Below, piece after piece: positions 1-8,934 of a stretch of 64,000 nt of DNA (positions are counted from its first letter, which is position 1; the number at the start of each line of letters is the position of its first letter). Location: NCBI RefSeq assembly GCF_000688335.1, contig NZ_JHZX01000001.1, positions 4,030,001 to 4,094,000 of the forward strand, read 5' to 3'. The notes beneath the pieces were generated by a model. The model saw only the letters and a program-made list of their open reading frames with translations. It did not search any database and was not told the DNA's origin. The position numbers were made by a program, and so were the translations under genes. The DNA is from Sediminibacter sp. Hel_I_10. GTDB taxonomy: Bacteria; Bacteroidota; Bacteroidia; Flavobacteriales; Flavobacteriaceae.

Positions 1-453
1 CGTGATTACCGATCCTGAGTTCATTTCAGAACCTGTTGCAGGTAAGGTTAAAACCGTACCAAAAGGCATGCCTTTTTCTGTTCTTATATTTTGGGTTAAG
101 ATATCCCAAGGGGTATCGCCATCATATAAAGCGGCTGCCGAGAGAAACTTGGTCCCGTCAATCACCGATCCGCCACCTACGGCCAATAAATATGTGATCT
201 TCTCGTCTTTAATAACGTTGAGCGCTTCCATCAATTTTGCATATTCCGGATTGGCGGGAATCCCACCAAACTCCACAACGTCTAATGCCGATAGAGCGGA
301 TTTCACCTGATCATAAATACCATTTTTCTTAATACTGCCGCCACCATAGAGTAGCAATACTTTGACATCTTTTGGGATTTGGCTGTCGAGTTGTTTTATC
401 GTGTCCTTTCCAAATATGATTTTGGTCGGGTTATGAAATTCAAAATTGTTCAT
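1..453 (-). CDS. Iron-containing alcohol dehydrogenase, YqhD/BdhA-like (N-terminal part)
   Basis: The first 151 residues are present; the 3' end lies outside the window. The N-terminus (FHNPTKIIFG), the GGGS loop near residue 37, the cofactor signature GGGSVIDGTKF near 94-104 and LPATGSE near 140 are typical of the NAD(P)H-dependent butanol dehydrogenase/YqhD branch of Fe-dependent alcohol dehydrogenases, which reduce aldehydes in the cytosol. The metal ligands would lie in the missing part. It is the last gene of a minus-strand run behind a TetR repressor, a Rossmann protein and a nitroreductase, which suggests aldehyde or electrophile detoxification. Start is the ATG at 453. Confidence 0.9.
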   Translation of the reverse strand, partial: MNNFEFHNPTKIIFGKDTIKQLDSQIPKDVKVLLLYGGGSIKKNGIYDQVKSALSALDVVEFGGIPANPEYAKLMEALNVIKDEKITYLLAVGGGSVIDGTKFLSAAALYDGDTPWDILTQNIRTEKGMPFGTVLTLPATGSEMNSGSVIT

Positions 454-502
454 TGTTGTTTTGTTTTTGGTTTGTAATTGTGATGTGCACTCAAAAAGAG
501 AA

Positions 503-1135
503 TTACTCCATGACTGTGACTAATTCGTCCATTGGTTTTCTTACCTTAACCAGGTTCACCAACCAATCGTCTTCTTCTTTTCTATAGCCTAAAGGCAATA
601 AAACGGCACTGCGCAGTCCTTTTTCACGAAGTCCTAAGATCTTATCTACGGCGTCTGGGTCAAACCCCTCAATAGGTGTGGCATCCACACCTTCAAAGGC
701 CGCTGCACTAATGGCTTGAGAAAACGCGATGTAGGCTTGTTTTGCCGTATGATTAAAATTCTCTTCGGCATCTTTTTGCGGATAAGAGTTAAGCAGCATC
801 TGTCTGTAATTCTCCCAACCTTCATTTTTAAAGCCACGAATCTCGTTGGTCAAATCAAACATGTAATTGATGCGATCTGCCGTATAGGTATCCCAAGCAG
901 CAAAAACGAGTAGGTGAGAACAGTCTGTAATCACACTTTGGTTCCAAGCTACTGGTTTAATTTGTTCTTTAATATCTTGATTCTTAATCACTATAATTTC
1001 AAAAGGCTGTAAGCCACTTGAGGTAGGCGCCAAACGTGCAGCTTCTAAAATGTGATCAATTTTAGCTTCGGCTACTTTTTCACCGTTCATGGCTTTGGCA
1101 GCATAACGCCAGTTGAGTTTATCTAATAATTCCAT
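503..1135 (-). CDS. NAD(P)H-dependent nitroreductase (NfsB-like)
   Basis: A 210-residue protein of the FMN-dependent nitroreductase family, full length for this group. The early segment LNWRYAAKAMN, the APTSSGLQPFEI stretch around residues 36-47 and the C-terminal GLREKGLRSAVLLPLGYR segment fit the NfsB-like branch, whose members reduce nitro compounds and quinones as cytosolic dimers. It lies 11 bases downstream of the NAD(P)H-binding gene and 50 bases before the alcohol dehydrogenase, so probably one transcript under TetR control. The physiological substrate is unknown. Confidence 0.92.
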   Translation of the reverse strand: MELLDKLNWRYAAKAMNGEKVAEAKIDHILEAARLAPTSSGLQPFEIIVIKNQDIKEQIKPVAWNQSVITDCSHLLVFAAWDTYTADRINYMFDLTNEIRGFKNEGWENYRQMLLNSYPQKDAEENFNHTAKQAYIAFSQAISAAAFEGVDATPIEGFDPDAVDKILGLREKGLRSAVLLPLGYRKEEDDWLVNLVKVRKPMDELVTVME

Positions 1136-1146
1136 TGTATGTTATT

Positions 1147-1824
1147 TTATAAGTTGGTTGTTGTTTTTGTTGCTTGTGCTTTAATGGCTTCTGAGCTAAA
1201 GATGGTTTCCGAAGTGCTTGCATCATTTGCTAAGTGAATCATGGCTCGTGCGATGGTTTCGGCTTCAATGATTTGGTATTTTTTTAACGGACCTACAAGC
1301 AGTGGCTGAAGGAGTTCAAAAAAACGTAAACCCAGTTGTTCCATAGTGCGTTTTTCGTCACGATCCCCTCCAATTAGGGCGGGTCTAAAAATGTAAGTGT
1401 GCCTCACATCTTGCTTTAAAACATCGGCTTCCATCTCGCCTTTGGTTCTATTATAAAAAATACGACTCTCCTCATCGGCTCCCATGGCAGAGATCACTAA
1501 AAACTTAGGAATTTGCTGTGCCTTTACCAATCTTGCTGCCGCCACAGGGATTCCATAATCTATCTGTCTATACAGATCTTTATCTGGCGTCTTGCTCGTG
1601 GTGGTCCCAATACAACAATAGACCTCATCTGCTGTAAAGTGAGACTTAAATTGATCTAATTGTAAAAGGTCTCCAATATACTGGGTCACTTTTGGAGGTA
1701 AACCCTCTAGTTTTGATCTGGAGATCAGTTTAATGCTATCGTAACGATCATCCTTAGCAAGTTGGTCTAAAACACAACCGCCTGTAAGACCTGATGCTCC
1801 TAATATAATGGCTGTTTTTTTCAT
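1147..1824 (-). CDS. NAD(P)H-binding Rossmann protein, atypical SDR (TIP30/HTATIP2-like)
   Basis: A 225-residue protein with the nucleotide-binding loop GASGLTGG at residues 9-16 and a YNRTKGEME segment near 123 in the place of the SDR YxxxK pair. The CCIGTTTSKTPDK stretch near residue 70 is common in the TIP30/oxidoreductase branch of atypical short-chain dehydrogenases. The substrate cannot be read from the sequence. It sits one base after the TetR gene, so the two are probably co-translated and co-regulated. Confidence 0.85.
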   Translation of the reverse strand: MKKTAIILGASGLTGGCVLDQLAKDDRYDSIKLISRSKLEGLPPKVTQYIGDLLQLDQFKSHFTADEVYCCIGTTTSKTPDKDLYRQIDYGIPVAAARLVKAQQIPKFLVISAMGADEESRIFYNRTKGEMEADVLKQDVRHTYIFRPALIGGDRDEKRTMEQLGLRFFELLQPLLVGPLKKYQIIEAETIARAMIHLANDASTSETIFSSEAIKAQATKTTTNL

Positions 1825-1825
1825 C

Positions 1826-2410
1826 TTATTTAAGCACTTTAATACTGCTCCAAGCCGCTTGATAAGCGTCTTCTAATTGATTTTTATCCAATTGAAATGC
1901 GCCTCTGTTTTGAGACATCATCAAAAAGGAGAGCGGATTAATGGCATAGGCATATAGTAGGTAGTTGGATAAGGGCTTGATGATGCCCTCCTTTTTACCG
2001 CGTTCCCATAAATCGAGTAGAGGCTGTAGATGTCGAATCCCTTCTTGTAAGCTTGGTTCATCAATTATGGGCGTATTATCACATTGTGCCAGAAACATGG
2101 CATTTTCAGATTCTTCAAGCTTGAAATCGGCGATACGTTTCCAAATGATTTCAAAACCTTCTGCAACAGACATCGTTTCATTATAATTCGCAAAAGCATA
2201 CTTAGTGTATTCTGCCTTGACATCAATGTAAGTCTTATTGACCAAATCTTGCTTATTTTCGAAATAGAGGTAAATGGTCGCCGGAGACACATTGGCCATT
2301 TTCGCAATCTTATTCATAGAGGTGGCATGAAAACCATTGTCATTTACCAATTGAATTGTTGCTCTTACCAGTGCATTACGTTTGTCTATACTTTTTTGAA
2401 GTTGGGCCAT
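1826..2410 (-). CDS. TetR/AcrR family transcriptional repressor
   Basis: The N-terminal helix-turn-helix (TSMNKIAKMANVSPATIYLY, about residues 30-50) and an all-helical C-terminal ligand domain are typical of TetR regulators. I chose the ATG at 2410 (MAQLQKS) because the in-frame ATG at 2431 falls inside the predicted -7 promoter box. A perfect 14-bp palindrome lies just upstream, so the protein probably represses itself and the three downstream genes for a nitroreductase, a Rossmann protein and an alcohol dehydrogenase. The inducer is unknown but is likely an electrophile, quinone or aldehyde given the operon content. Confidence 0.92.
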   Translation of the reverse strand: MAQLQKSIDKRNALVRATIQLVNDNGFHATSMNKIAKMANVSPATIYLYFENKQDLVNKTYIDVKAEYTKYAFANYNETMSVAEGFEIIWKRIADFKLEESENAMFLAQCDNTPIIDEPSLQEGIRHLQPLLDLWERGKKEGIIKPLSNYLLYAYAINPLSFLMMSQNRGAFQLDKNQLEDAYQAAWSSIKVLK

Positions 2411-2428
2411 AATTATTAAATTCTGATA

Positions 2429-2457
2429 CAAAGGTATGACAAAAATGAACGTTCATT
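2429..2457 (-). promoter_or_regulatory. TetR operon promoter and palindromic operator
   Basis: The perfect palindrome AATGAACGTTCATT occupies 2444-2457. On the minus strand a TACCTTTG box (2436-2429) matches the Bacteroidota -7 consensus TAnnTTTG. The operator therefore lies just upstream of the -7 box, in the spacer or -33 region, a position where bound repressor would block RNA polymerase. The operator centre is about 40 bases upstream of the chosen TetR start codon. Autoregulation is inferred from this arrangement. Confidence 0.7.
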
Positions 2458-2553
2458 CTCTTTTTAACAAAACATTAAAAAGCAAAGATTATAAACAACA
2501 AAAACGTATAATTTTATGAGGTAGGAGCAGATCTAGAATCTGTGCTGCTATAA

Positions 2554-2584
2554 AAAAAGCCCTTCCAAAATGGAGGGGCTTTTA
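2554..2584 (-). terminator. Rho-independent terminator of the 2.6-4.1 kb gene
   Basis: A GC-rich hairpin (AGCCCTTCC, loop AAAA, then TGGAGGGGCT) is flanked by A and T runs. It lies 30 bases beyond the stop codon of the secreted beta-helix gene. Confidence 0.75.
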
Positions 2585-2612
2585 ATGCAAATGTAAGTGT
2601 TAGGTTAAAACC

Positions 2613-4085
2613 TTAGTTCACCATTAACTTTTTAATCAGTCCCACATTGGCGCCTTTCAATTCCATAAGGTACATGCCGGTATGGAGATCCAAATACAAT
2701 TCTTGTGTTCCGGTGTTTAAGGGGCTCTCAAAAATGAGCTTTCCTTCCAATGTATAGACATTTAAGGTATTAAATTCGGAATTGTTAGCGATAAATAATC
2801 TGCCCTCTGTAGGGTTAGGGTAGATGGCAATATTTTCCGAAGAGATAGGATCCACTCCCAAGAATACACAGTTTACAGGATCAAAGAGTACTTCTCCCAA
2901 GCTAGAATCGTCTACTTGGTGAACAATCACCGCTTCTGCATCTTCAAGGGTAATGGGTGCGTTGGCTTCATCCCAACAATTATTCATGGCCGATAGTGTG
3001 TTTGAGGTGTTGTTGTACAAGGCATAAGTGGTGCCGCCATTGCCGTTATCAGAGAATACATTTTGACCTGCATTCCCGTCGTCATCCCCAAGGTTAATAG
3101 AAGCGCCAGAAAGCACCGTGATACCCCATAAATTACGACGGATTTGGTTACCTCTGGCAACAACGTCCATACTGTTTGAGCCATTGCTCAAAGAAATCCC
3201 ACTCCCGCCAAGGTTAGGGTTGTTCTGCGTATCATTATCCTCAATAATATTATCTCTTATATAAGCAAAAGAGTTACCTCCAACCACGGTAATCCCGTAA
3301 CGGTTATCTTGTATGATATTGTCATCAATAATGGCCTTAACATTGCCACCAACAAGATTGGCCACGGCAATCCCTCCAACACTGGTTAAACTAACATCTC
3401 CTTTAATGGTATTCTGAATGATCTTTAAGGTATCTGTCGTCATGGTAGCACCCATGTTAATTTGGGGCCTGTTGGAATTTTCCTGATTGTTCCCCTCAAT
3501 GTAATTGTTGAAAATATAAGCAGACACTGCATTGTTAGCCCCAGAACTAATGGCTGGGGTTTCATTAAAGGTAATGCTGTTGTTGGTGATTTGCGCGACG
3601 CCTCGAGACAGCGCAATCACACTTCCTGTAGCAGCGCCAGAAACATTATTGGTTACTGTACAATTGTTAAGGGTGAAGGTTTCGGTGAGCACACGCAGAC
3701 CACCACCGTATTGAATAGTGGAATTTTGAATGTCCACCTCAGAAAACTCCTCAAACCTGAAACCCTCATAAGGTGCTGCGGTATCAATGGCGGTAAAAGT
3801 AACGTCTTCTGCAGTGACCGTAAAGGTCCCAAAAACCGTGATCAACAGCTCTGCGCCAATCTCTAAAGTAAGATCAGAATCAATCAAAAGGGTATCATTC
3901 TCAGAAATAGTAATATTTCCCACCATGGTATAGGTGGCTCCTGAAACCGACATCGTACTCGGACTCTCTGTTACCAGATCATCTAAGCTATAAATCATCC
4001 CGGTATTTGGGGTGGTATAGTCTTGTGCAAATCCCACGGTAATGATGCCGAAGGTTAAAAATAAATGGAGTAATCGTTGTGTCAT
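2613..4085 (-). CDS. Secreted right-handed beta-helix protein with T9SS C-terminal sorting domain
   Basis: A 490-residue protein with an N-terminal signal peptide (cleavage near VGFAQ, about residue 20). Residues about 60-400 hold many short hydrophobic and Asn-rich repeats (NNSITFN, DNIIEDN, GNQIRRN type) typical of parallel beta-helix proteins. The last about 75 residues (from IAIYPNPTEGRLFI to KKLMVN) form a type A Por secretion domain, which directs export by the type IX system and anchoring or release at the surface. No catalytic residues can be assigned; many relatives are adhesins or polysaccharide-active. It is monocistronic, with its own terminator. Confidence 0.85.
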   Translation of the reverse strand: MTQRLLHLFLTFGIITVGFAQDYTTPNTGMIYSLDDLVTESPSTMSVSGATYTMVGNITISENDTLLIDSDLTLEIGAELLITVFGTFTVTAEDVTFTAIDTAAPYEGFRFEEFSEVDIQNSTIQYGGGLRVLTETFTLNNCTVTNNVSGAATGSVIALSRGVAQITNNSITFNETPAISSGANNAVSAYIFNNYIEGNNQENSNRPQINMGATMTTDTLKIIQNTIKGDVSLTSVGGIAVANLVGGNVKAIIDDNIIQDNRYGITVVGGNSFAYIRDNIIEDNDTQNNPNLGGSGISLSNGSNSMDVVARGNQIRRNLWGITVLSGASINLGDDDGNAGQNVFSDNGNGGTTYALYNNTSNTLSAMNNCWDEANAPITLEDAEAVIVHQVDDSSLGEVLFDPVNCVFLGVDPISSENIAIYPNPTEGRLFIANNSEFNTLNVYTLEGKLIFESPLNTGTQELYLDLHTGMYLMELKGANVGLIKKLMVN

Positions 4086-4223
4086 AAAATTGAAATTTTA
4101 AAGTTTTTTCTAAAATTAAAAAATAAGCAAGGATGTGTGCTGTTAAAATCACTTTTTCTGTAGGAAATAGTTGAAGCCATTTGAATCCAGACCTAAAATT
4201 TCAGGAAAAGATAGCGGTTAAAA

Positions 4224-4257
4224 AAAGACGCCTATTTCGTTGGAAATAGGCGTCTTT
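4224..4257 (-). terminator. Rho-independent terminator between the two T9SS cargo genes
   Basis: A perfect 15-bp stem (AAAGACGCCTATTTC paired with GAAATAGGCGTCTTT) with a GTTG loop, flanked by A and T runs. It lies about 80 bases beyond the stop codon of the 4338-5342 gene and would also insulate the next gene. Confidence 0.85.
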
Positions 4258-4337
4258 AATGACTTAAATGATAGGCTTATCTTAAAGCGCTAAGAAAAAC
4301 ATAAACTGAACCTTCACTATAAGTAAAGCATTTTAAG

Positions 4338-5342
4338 TTACTGCTTTAGAAACCTAAACGTGTTTCCATTTGAGAATTCCATAAGGTAAAGTCCTTTGGA
4401 AAGGGTTTCAATAGTTAATCTGCTCTTAGGCTGAAGATCACCTTGCATGACTTCTCTTCCCATAACATCATAAATGCTAAAAGCTTCTGTTTGGGTTAAG
4501 CCTGTAATGCTAATCACATCGCTTGAAGGATTAGGGAACAATTTGAAAGCCATACGCTCAAAACCAGCCGCGCTTAAATTGGAAGGTTCAAAACGATACA
4601 CGGTTCCGTTAGGAATCACACCATCTAATACTGCAAATTCAATGTCATCAGTGTCTGTAACTACAGAGACGCTTGGGTTTGTTGGAGAACCGATCAAGGT
4701 AATCGCTCCACTATCTCCCAAAGCACCAGTATCAAAGTTTATCGACTCCACTAAAACTACCGAAGAACCGCCAAGATCATCAAAGGCCAAATCAAGGTCG
4801 GTAATATTATTGGGGCCAAAGTGTATTTCAATACTATCATCTGCTTCAAACAACCATAATTGAAAATTGGTGAAATTGCTATTCGCCGCTCCATTGACTT
4901 CAACATCGCTATAAAAACCAACATTATTCCATTCCACTTTTAAAATACGGTTACCCGCCGTTCCTTCCAACTTATAGGAGATCGGAGAGAGTGAGCCCGT
5001 TGGAGTCCCACCCGTTTCACTATCATAGCCCCTGTCTATAATATCAGCGCCGTAGGGTTGCAAGATAGACACAAAGCCAAAATCATTAGGTACATTGACT
5101 AATAAGCCACCAAGTCCAATTTCAGAAAGATAGAACGTACTTAAGGGCACACCAAAATATTCAAAGTCAAAGCCAACAGGAATAATGAACGCTGGGTCAT
5201 CCCAAGTGGCAGTACCGTTTAAAGACGTACTCCCCGTCAAGTTGCTATACTCTGCGGTAGCAATAAAAAAACTGTAAGATTGTGCCTGGCTTTTTAAAGC
5301 AATTGCACAAACAAAAACAAAAAGTAATTTTTTAAATTCCAT
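4338..5342 (-). CDS. Secreted protein with T9SS C-terminal sorting domain
   Basis: About 334 residues from the ATG at 5342 (MEFKKLLFVF); an ATG two codons upstream is also possible. A signal peptide ends near KSQAQ. The middle is a beta-rich extracellular domain with no family that I recognise. The C-terminus (from about residue 260, FKLFPNPSSDVISI to FRFLKQ) is a type A Por secretion sorting domain, so the protein is exported by the type IX system. The neighbouring gene on the same strand encodes another T9SS cargo but has its own terminator. Function unknown. Confidence 0.82.
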   Translation of the reverse strand: MEFKKLLFVFVCAIALKSQAQSYSFFIATAEYSNLTGSTSLNGTATWDDPAFIIPVGFDFEYFGVPLSTFYLSEIGLGGLLVNVPNDFGFVSILQPYGADIIDRGYDSETGGTPTGSLSPISYKLEGTAGNRILKVEWNNVGFYSDVEVNGAANSNFTNFQLWLFEADDSIEIHFGPNNITDLDLAFDDLGGSSVVLVESINFDTGALGDSGAITLIGSPTNPSVSVVTDTDDIEFAVLDGVIPNGTVYRFEPSNLSAAGFERMAFKLFPNPSSDVISITGLTQTEAFSIYDVMGREVMQGDLQPKSRLTIETLSKGLYLMEFSNGNTFRFLKQ

Positions 5343-5529
5343 ATACAAATTTTGATCAGGTTAAACGGCTGAAATGTAGTCATTTTAAAAACACATAGGC
5401 TGCTAATTTTCAGGTCTCAAACGCGATTTTTTCAAAAAAGAACGCCGTGTTGCAATAAGAAAAGCGATATGTATACACCCTGTTTTAAAGCTAATAAATC
5501 CGTAAATTAGCGGCAACACAAAAAATCTT

Positions 5530-6048
5530 ATGAAAATAACACTAAAGTATCTAACTCTAAGTACCCTCATACTCCTCATCTGTAGTTGTAATGAAGGGAG
5601 AGAGATGAGTTCTATACATCCCGAAAACTGGTCCAAACGCACCACCACTGTGCCTGCTAAGGATTCCTTGGAGTCTGGCACATCCTACCTTTCCATTTAT
5701 TCTCAAATTTACAGCACCTCAGAACATAAAACCCATAACCTTACGGCTATGGTGAGCTTAAGAAATACGAGCATCTCAGATACCATTTATATCCTAAAAG
5801 CCGAATATTTTGACACCCATGGCAAACCCGTGCGTACCTATTTTGACAACCCCATCTATTTAGCACCTTTAGAAACTACCGAAATCATTATTGATGAGGT
5901 AGATATCACCGGAGGCACTGGATCTAATTTTATCTTTGAATGGAAAATCCCTGCAGGCACGCCGCAGCCTTTATTTGAGGGCATCATGAATTCTACCATG
6001 GGCCAACAAGGGTTGTCCTTCGCCACACAAGCAGTTCGAATCAAGTAA
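5530..6048 (+). CDS. DUF3124 lipoprotein
   Basis: A 172-residue protein with a lipoprotein signal peptide (LILLICSC; lipid-modified Cys at about residue 20). The rest matches the DUF3124 pattern as I know it: SIYSQIYS, SLRNTS, GKPVRTYFDNP, the highly conserved GGTGSNFIFEW near residue 135 and QQGLSFAT near the end. The role of the family is unknown. The gene ends 30 bases before the inward-rectifier K+ channel gene on the same strand, so the two are probably co-transcribed. A role as a periplasmic partner of the channel is only a guess from position. Confidence 0.88.
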   Translation: MKITLKYLTLSTLILLICSCNEGREMSSIHPENWSKRTTTVPAKDSLESGTSYLSIYSQIYSTSEHKTHNLTAMVSLRNTSISDTIYILKAEYFDTHGKPVRTYFDNPIYLAPLETTEIIIDEVDITGGTGSNFIFEWKIPAGTPQPLFEGIMNSTMGQQGLSFATQAVRIK

Positions 6049-6078
6049 TCGTTTAGCCTATATATTGTAATCGATGTA

Positions 6079-7044
6079 ATGGATTTAAAGGAAACAGCAA
6101 AAGCATATAAGAAGGAGCAGTTTGACGACTTTGGCCTTGGTGAGAAAGCCACATCTGGGCATTATCGAGTATTGAACAAGGATGGATCCTTCAACATTAA
6201 AAAAGACAATGTACCGCTTCTGGAAAAAATCAACTTCTTCCATACACTGGTGTCCATGTCTTGGCCACGTTTTTTAGGCTTAATACTCTCTACCTACTTC
6301 TGTGTGAACCTGCTCTTTGCGTCCATTTACATGATCATTGGCGTTGAACACCTCACGGGAATCTATGGGGTCACACCTTTTGAACAGTTTACCGAGGCTT
6401 TTTTCTTTAGTGCCCAAACCATTACCACTCTTGGCTATGGGCAGGTAGCCCCTACAGGAATTTTGGCAAACATTGTAGCGGCTACAGAATCTATGATGGG
6501 GCTTTTAGGCTTTGCTTTGGCCACAGGGATGGTCTATGGCCGATTCTCGAAACCTGCCGCCAAACTTAAGTATAGTGATTATGCGGTAATGGCGCCTTAT
6601 AAAGACATCAACGGTTTTATGTTTCGCGTGGTGAACCCGCACGGCAATCAGCTGCTTGAGGTAGAGGCTTCGGTCTCGCTCTCTATTTTAAGGGAAAATT
6701 CTGAACTGAGAAACTTCTATCCTTTAGATCTCGAACGTTCTAAAGTGGTGTTTCTTCCTGCGGTATGGACCATCGTGCATCCCATCACCAAAGAGAGTCC
6801 GTTTCAGGAGTTAAGTGTTGAAGACCTGTTCCGCAGAGATCTGGAGATCATCGTGGTCATTAAAGCTTTTGACGAAACCTTTTCCCAATCGGTCTACTCC
6901 CGATCGTCTTATAAATTCAATGACATCAAATGGGGTGAGAAATTCAAATATTTGATGTCTCATGAAAATGGAAGAGTCTCGGTAGATGTCAGTGGCATCA
7001 GCAGTACCGAGAAGGCTGAGTTGAATGAAGTGCGTTTTGATTGA
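6079..7044 (+). CDS. Inward-rectifier potassium channel (KirBac type)
   Basis: A 321-residue protein, full length for bacterial Kir channels. A cytoplasmic slide helix precedes TM1 (about 65-88). The pore helix and selectivity filter TTLGYGQ lie at 116-122, TM2 at about 127-153 with a conserved Glu (ATESMMG). The C-terminal 160 residues form the immunoglobulin-like cytoplasmic Kir domain (RVVNPHGNQL, VVHPITKESP-like segment). It conducts K+ through the inner membrane. It follows a DUF3124 lipoprotein gene by 30 bases. No regulator is adjacent in the same orientation. Confidence 0.95.
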   Translation: MDLKETAKAYKKEQFDDFGLGEKATSGHYRVLNKDGSFNIKKDNVPLLEKINFFHTLVSMSWPRFLGLILSTYFCVNLLFASIYMIIGVEHLTGIYGVTPFEQFTEAFFFSAQTITTLGYGQVAPTGILANIVAATESMMGLLGFALATGMVYGRFSKPAAKLKYSDYAVMAPYKDINGFMFRVVNPHGNQLLEVEASVSLSILRENSELRNFYPLDLERSKVVFLPAVWTIVHPITKESPFQELSVEDLFRRDLEIIVVIKAFDETFSQSVYSRSSYKFNDIKWGEKFKYLMSHENGRVSVDVSGISSTEKAELNEVRFD

Positions 7045-7061
7045 TTGAAGCTGTTGTAATC

Positions 7062-7763
7062 TTACAATTTACGACTGTTCAAATATCCCTTTAAGGCTTC
7101 TCTATACTTACTTCCTATAGGTATTTCAATAGTCCCGATGAGCACACATTTACCATTATATTGGCTAATTTTAGATAAAGGAACAATGTAAGATTTATGG
7201 ATTCTCATAAATTGATGCCGTCTTAAAACATCTTCAAGGGATTTTAGAGTTTTTAGCACCATACAGAAATTATGTCCTGTTACTATTTTTGCATAATCCT
7301 TTAATCCTTGAATATAGTCAATATCTGCTACGGAAATTTGAATAAACTCATCACCTTCCTTTACAAAAAAAGAGGCTTCTAATTGGGGCTCTTGATCTTG
7401 TTCTTTTAAACGTTCAAAACGTTGTATGGCTTTGGTGAATCGTTCAAAAGAAATAGGCTTTAATAAGTAATCCACAACTTCAAGGTCAAAACTTTCAACC
7501 GCATAGGCACTGTAAGAAGTGGTCATCACAAATAGTGTTTGGCCTTGAGATAGGGTCACAAGCTCAATACCAGAAACCTCAGGCATAGCAACGTCTGTGA
7601 AAGCAAGATCAATGTCATGTCCCTCGTTTAAATAGTTAAAAGCAGCTACCGAATTGGTAAAGGTCTTTACGACCTCAATATTAGAAAATCGTTGTAAATG
7701 ATGTAAAATCACATCTATGGCTAAAGGTTCATCATCAATAATGATAGTTCTATATAAATTCAT
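7062..7763 (-). CDS. LytTR-family response regulator
   Basis: A 233-residue two-domain regulator. The receiver domain (residues 1-120) carries the acidic pair DDE near residue 10, the phospho-acceptor Asp57 (LAFTDVAMPE) and Lys in LLKPIS. The LytTR DNA-binding domain (about 130-233) shows the motifs MRIHKSYIVP and IPIGSKYREAL. Its start overlaps the end of the histidine kinase gene by four bases (ATGA), so the two form a translationally coupled two-component pair. Target genes are not evident. Confidence 0.95.
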   Translation of the reverse strand: MNLYRTIIIDDEPLAIDVILHHLQRFSNIEVVKTFTNSVAAFNYLNEGHDIDLAFTDVAMPEVSGIELVTLSQGQTLFVMTTSYSAYAVESFDLEVVDYLLKPISFERFTKAIQRFERLKEQDQEPQLEASFFVKEGDEFIQISVADIDYIQGLKDYAKIVTGHNFCMVLKTLKSLEDVLRRHQFMRIHKSYIVPLSKISQYNGKCVLIGTIEIPIGSKYREALKGYLNSRKL

Positions 7764-8785
7764 GTCTTTAAGGTAAGTTTAAGATAAGCACTATAGGTCT
7801 TTTCTGAAGTGTTCAGGTCTAATTGTGAGGTTTTAGGGTACACTAAATTTAAGCGTTTTCTCATAGTAATGAGTCCTTTACCTATTCTATCAGATTCTTG
7901 AAAATGTTGTTTGGCAAACAAACTGTTTTCAACTTTAAATGAAAGCACGTTAGATTTTAGATGTAAACTAATGGTCACAAAAGCATTATGGTCGTTGGTA
8001 TAAAAACCATGTTTAAAAGCATTTTCCACTAAAGTAATGAGAAGAAATGGGGCTATCCATTGTCCATCAGGAGTATCGCCTTCCGTAGTAAATTTTATGT
8101 TCGCACTTGTACCAAATCGCATGTGCTCAATAGAGATATAAGCATTTATAAAATCGAGCTCGCGACTTAAAGGTACTTGATCCCTTTCCATATCATCGGT
8201 GAGATAACGCATCATATTCGAGAGTTTCATGATGTACTCAGAGATGTCAGCATTCTTTTTGAGGGATAAACTATAGAGGGAATTGAGAGCATTGAATAAA
8301 AAATGAGGGTGTAATTGCTCTCTAAGTAATTGCTCCTTAGCCAAAGTTAACTCACGCTCTATTTTCTGTTGACGATTAAAAACGTCTAAATGTTGCACAA
8401 CATATAACATCAAATAAAATAATAAGGTTTGCCCTAAAAGACTTTTAAAGTACTTAAAGGCATTACTAAAAGAAGCATCACTATGTATTCTAAAGTCCTT
8501 TAGGCCTGCAAGTCCAAATAGTAAAAACACAAATACAAGCACCCAAAATAAACGTTGCCAATCACTTCTCAATTTAAAAACAAAAAATACGAGCGCCGTT
8601 GCAATAAAGCCGCTAAGAGCATTTTCTACGGCATCACTGGTAAGAAAGAACAGCCAATCATCTGGCAAGGTCTGTAGCGCCTTATAAATGACGCTAATGA
8701 TAATAACCGCTACAAACCCAATATTGAAAATAAGTTGGATGGCTTTTATCAGTTTGGGAGATTGGTATGTCATATCAGGCATCAA
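7760..8785 (-). CDS. LytS-like sensor histidine kinase (His_kinase family)
   Basis: A 341-residue membrane sensor with four predicted TM segments (about 15-35, 55-72, 78-95, 117-133) and a short coiled linker. The His_kinase box EQLHPHFLFNALNSL has the likely phospho-His at residue 161. A C-terminal ATPase domain carries the N-box LVENAFKHGF and a G-box-like GKGLITMRKRL. It is the partner of the LytTR regulator, whose start codon overlaps its stop. The signal is unknown, since no extracellular sensor domain is present. Confidence 0.93.
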   Translation of the reverse strand: MMPDMTYQSPKLIKAIQLIFNIGFVAVIIISVIYKALQTLPDDWLFFLTSDAVENALSGFIATALVFFVFKLRSDWQRLFWVLVFVFLLFGLAGLKDFRIHSDASFSNAFKYFKSLLGQTLLFYLMLYVVQHLDVFNRQQKIERELTLAKEQLLREQLHPHFLFNALNSLYSLSLKKNADISEYIMKLSNMMRYLTDDMERDQVPLSRELDFINAYISIEHMRFGTSANIKFTTEGDTPDGQWIAPFLLITLVENAFKHGFYTNDHNAFVTISLHLKSNVLSFKVENSLFAKQHFQESDRIGKGLITMRKRLNLVYPKTSQLDLNTSEKTYSAYLKLTLKT

Positions 8786-8934
8786 TTAGAGGTCATACTG
8801 TAAATATAGACAAACACCGTTAACGAGCGTCGAGCAGGAGCAGGGGCTTGTCGATTCTCAATACCCATAGGTCGATAAGGTTTTAAAATTATTTCTAATA
8901 ATCATAGGTTGCCACTCAATTTAAATAAAACATA

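Noticed and set aside
2-310. Open + strand frame at the left edge
   Set aside because: It is antisense to the alcohol dehydrogenase gene, which carries clear family motifs; the + frame has no protein-like pattern.
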